NCBI GenBank assembly: GCA_959600065.1 | Contig: CAUGKZ010000116.1 | Location: 1-6,018 of the forward strand | Reading direction: 5' to 3' | Length of the DNA stretch: 6,018 nt | Source of the DNA: an uncultured Kroppenstedtia sp. | GTDB taxonomy: Bacteria > Bacillota > Bacilli > Thermoactinomycetales > DSM-45169 | Part shown: positions 5,664-6,018 of the stretch, in pieces | Layout: each line of letters opens with the position of its first letter | How positions within the stretch are numbered: the stretch's first letter is position 1 | Position numbers and translations under genes: made by a program | The notes under the pieces: model-generated | Told to the model about the DNA's origin: nothing | The model's input: only the letters and a program-made list of their open reading frames with translations | Databases searched by the model: none

Positions 5664-6018
5664 ATACTTTCTGCATCCACAGGTCGCATTTTCACCACAG
5701 TATGGATTCTCAGGATGGCGGTGCTGACTTCTCCGGCTACCTGCAGTGCATGATATTTTACCGGCAAGGGGTCCACAACCCCCATGTCCACCATGTCACA
5801 AACAGCGCCCCGGTCACAGTCAATTCCGAGGGAGGCGGTCTGCCGTTTCCACTGGAGGGCCTTCACCTCTTCCACTTTCTCCAGGGGATTGAAGCCGGCA
5901 TTGGCCACGACTTGGGATATCGGTCTGTGAAGGGCTGCCGCCACAGCGGCCACCCCGAAAGCTTCCATTCCCTGTACAGTATCCCCGTACTTCTCCACTT
6001 CACGCGCCAATGCTAATT
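5657..6018 (-). CDS. Archaeal-like (TCP-1/thermosome family) chaperonin, C-terminal part
   Basis: Only the last 119 residues are inside the window; the frame is open to the right edge and the true start is beyond it (a TTG at 6010 is an internal leucine, not a start). The segment matches the C-terminal equatorial (ATP-binding) domain of group II chaperonins. It begins LALAREVEKYGDTVQGMEAFGVA, in three pieces: LALAREVEKYGD, TVQGMEAF, GVA. It continues with HRPISQVVANAGFNPL, corresponding to the family's 'IPR-LAENAGLDP', then VCDMVDMGVVDPLPVKYHAL, corresponding to 'VVDM-GVVEPLRVK-QAI', and ends with EVSTAILRIHTVV, corresponding to 'EA-ILRIDDVI'. GroEL does not look like this. The proteins form double rings that fold clients with ATP, using a built-in lid instead of GroES. 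In bacteria such genes are known as group III chaperonins, e.g. in the Hsp70 operon of Carboxydothermus hydrogenoformans. The tail ends DAESMR without a GGM repeat. It lies 4 nt before grpE. Confidence 0.88.
   Translation of the reverse strand, partial: LALAREVEKYGDTVQGMEAFGVAAVAAALHRPISQVVANAGFNPLEKVEEVKALQWKRQTASLGIDCDRGAVCDMVDMGVVDPLPVKYHALQVAGEVSTAILRIHTVVKMRPVDAESMR

Noticed and set aside
5657..6010. A small 117-residue protein starting at TTG 6010
   Set aside because: The frame continues upstream (LA before the leucine) to the window edge, and the residues match the C-terminal domain of a much longer chaperonin, so this is an internal codon of a cut gene.

Overview
The window is a minus-strand heat-shock operon from a Gram-positive bacterium of the Firmicutes. 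Read in the direction of transcription (right to left), the order is: 3' end of an archaeal-like (TCP-1/thermosome-type) chaperonin gene, then grpE, dnaK, dnaJ, prmA and the 5' part of rsmE. The run grpE-dnaK-dnaJ-prmA-rsmE matches the Bacillus subtilis hrcA-grpE-dnaK-dnaJ-yqeT-yqeU-yqeV operon. The DnaK has the Gram-positive length (609 residues). Strong AAGGAGG/AGGAGGTGATC ribosome binding sites and GTG/TTG starts also fit. A thermophilic or moderately thermophilic lineage (Thermoactinomycetaceae-like Bacilli, or a Carboxydothermus-like clostridial group) is a tentative guess from gene content; nothing in the window fixes the genus.

Layout: 1-654 holds rsmE, cut by the left window edge. 677-1612 (or 1621) is prmA. 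1622-1735 is a short but signal-rich gap with a candidate sigma-A promoter and two consecutive terminator-like hairpins pointing towards prmA. 1736-2872 is dnaJ, preceded by a Shine-Dalgarno that matches 12 nt of the 16S rRNA tail. 2873-2999 is the dnaK-dnaJ gap with a strong hairpin lacking a T-tract. 3000-4829 is dnaK, 4894-5652 is grpE, and 5657-6018 is the chaperonin C-terminus, cut by the right edge. No RNA gene, mobile element, CRISPR array or attachment site was seen. All plus-strand open frames look like shadows of the minus-strand genes.

How the genes work together: DnaK, DnaJ and GrpE form the Hsp70 cycle (DnaJ delivers substrate and stimulates ATP hydrolysis; GrpE releases ADP). 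A double-ring ATP-driven group II-like chaperonin translated from the same message would add a folding chamber to the Hsp70 machine in one co-expressed unit. This resembles the bacterial 'group III' chaperonins described in Carboxydothermus hydrogenoformans. PrmA (ribosomal protein L11 methylation) and RsmE (16S rRNA U1498 methylation) are translation-apparatus modifiers. The terminators and promoter before prmA suggest that these two genes are partly uncoupled from the chaperone section.

The most unusual points are the chaperonin fused into the operon directly in front of grpE with a 4-nt gap, and the attenuator-like leader before prmA. No CIRCE operator lies in the window, so any HrcA control must act further upstream.
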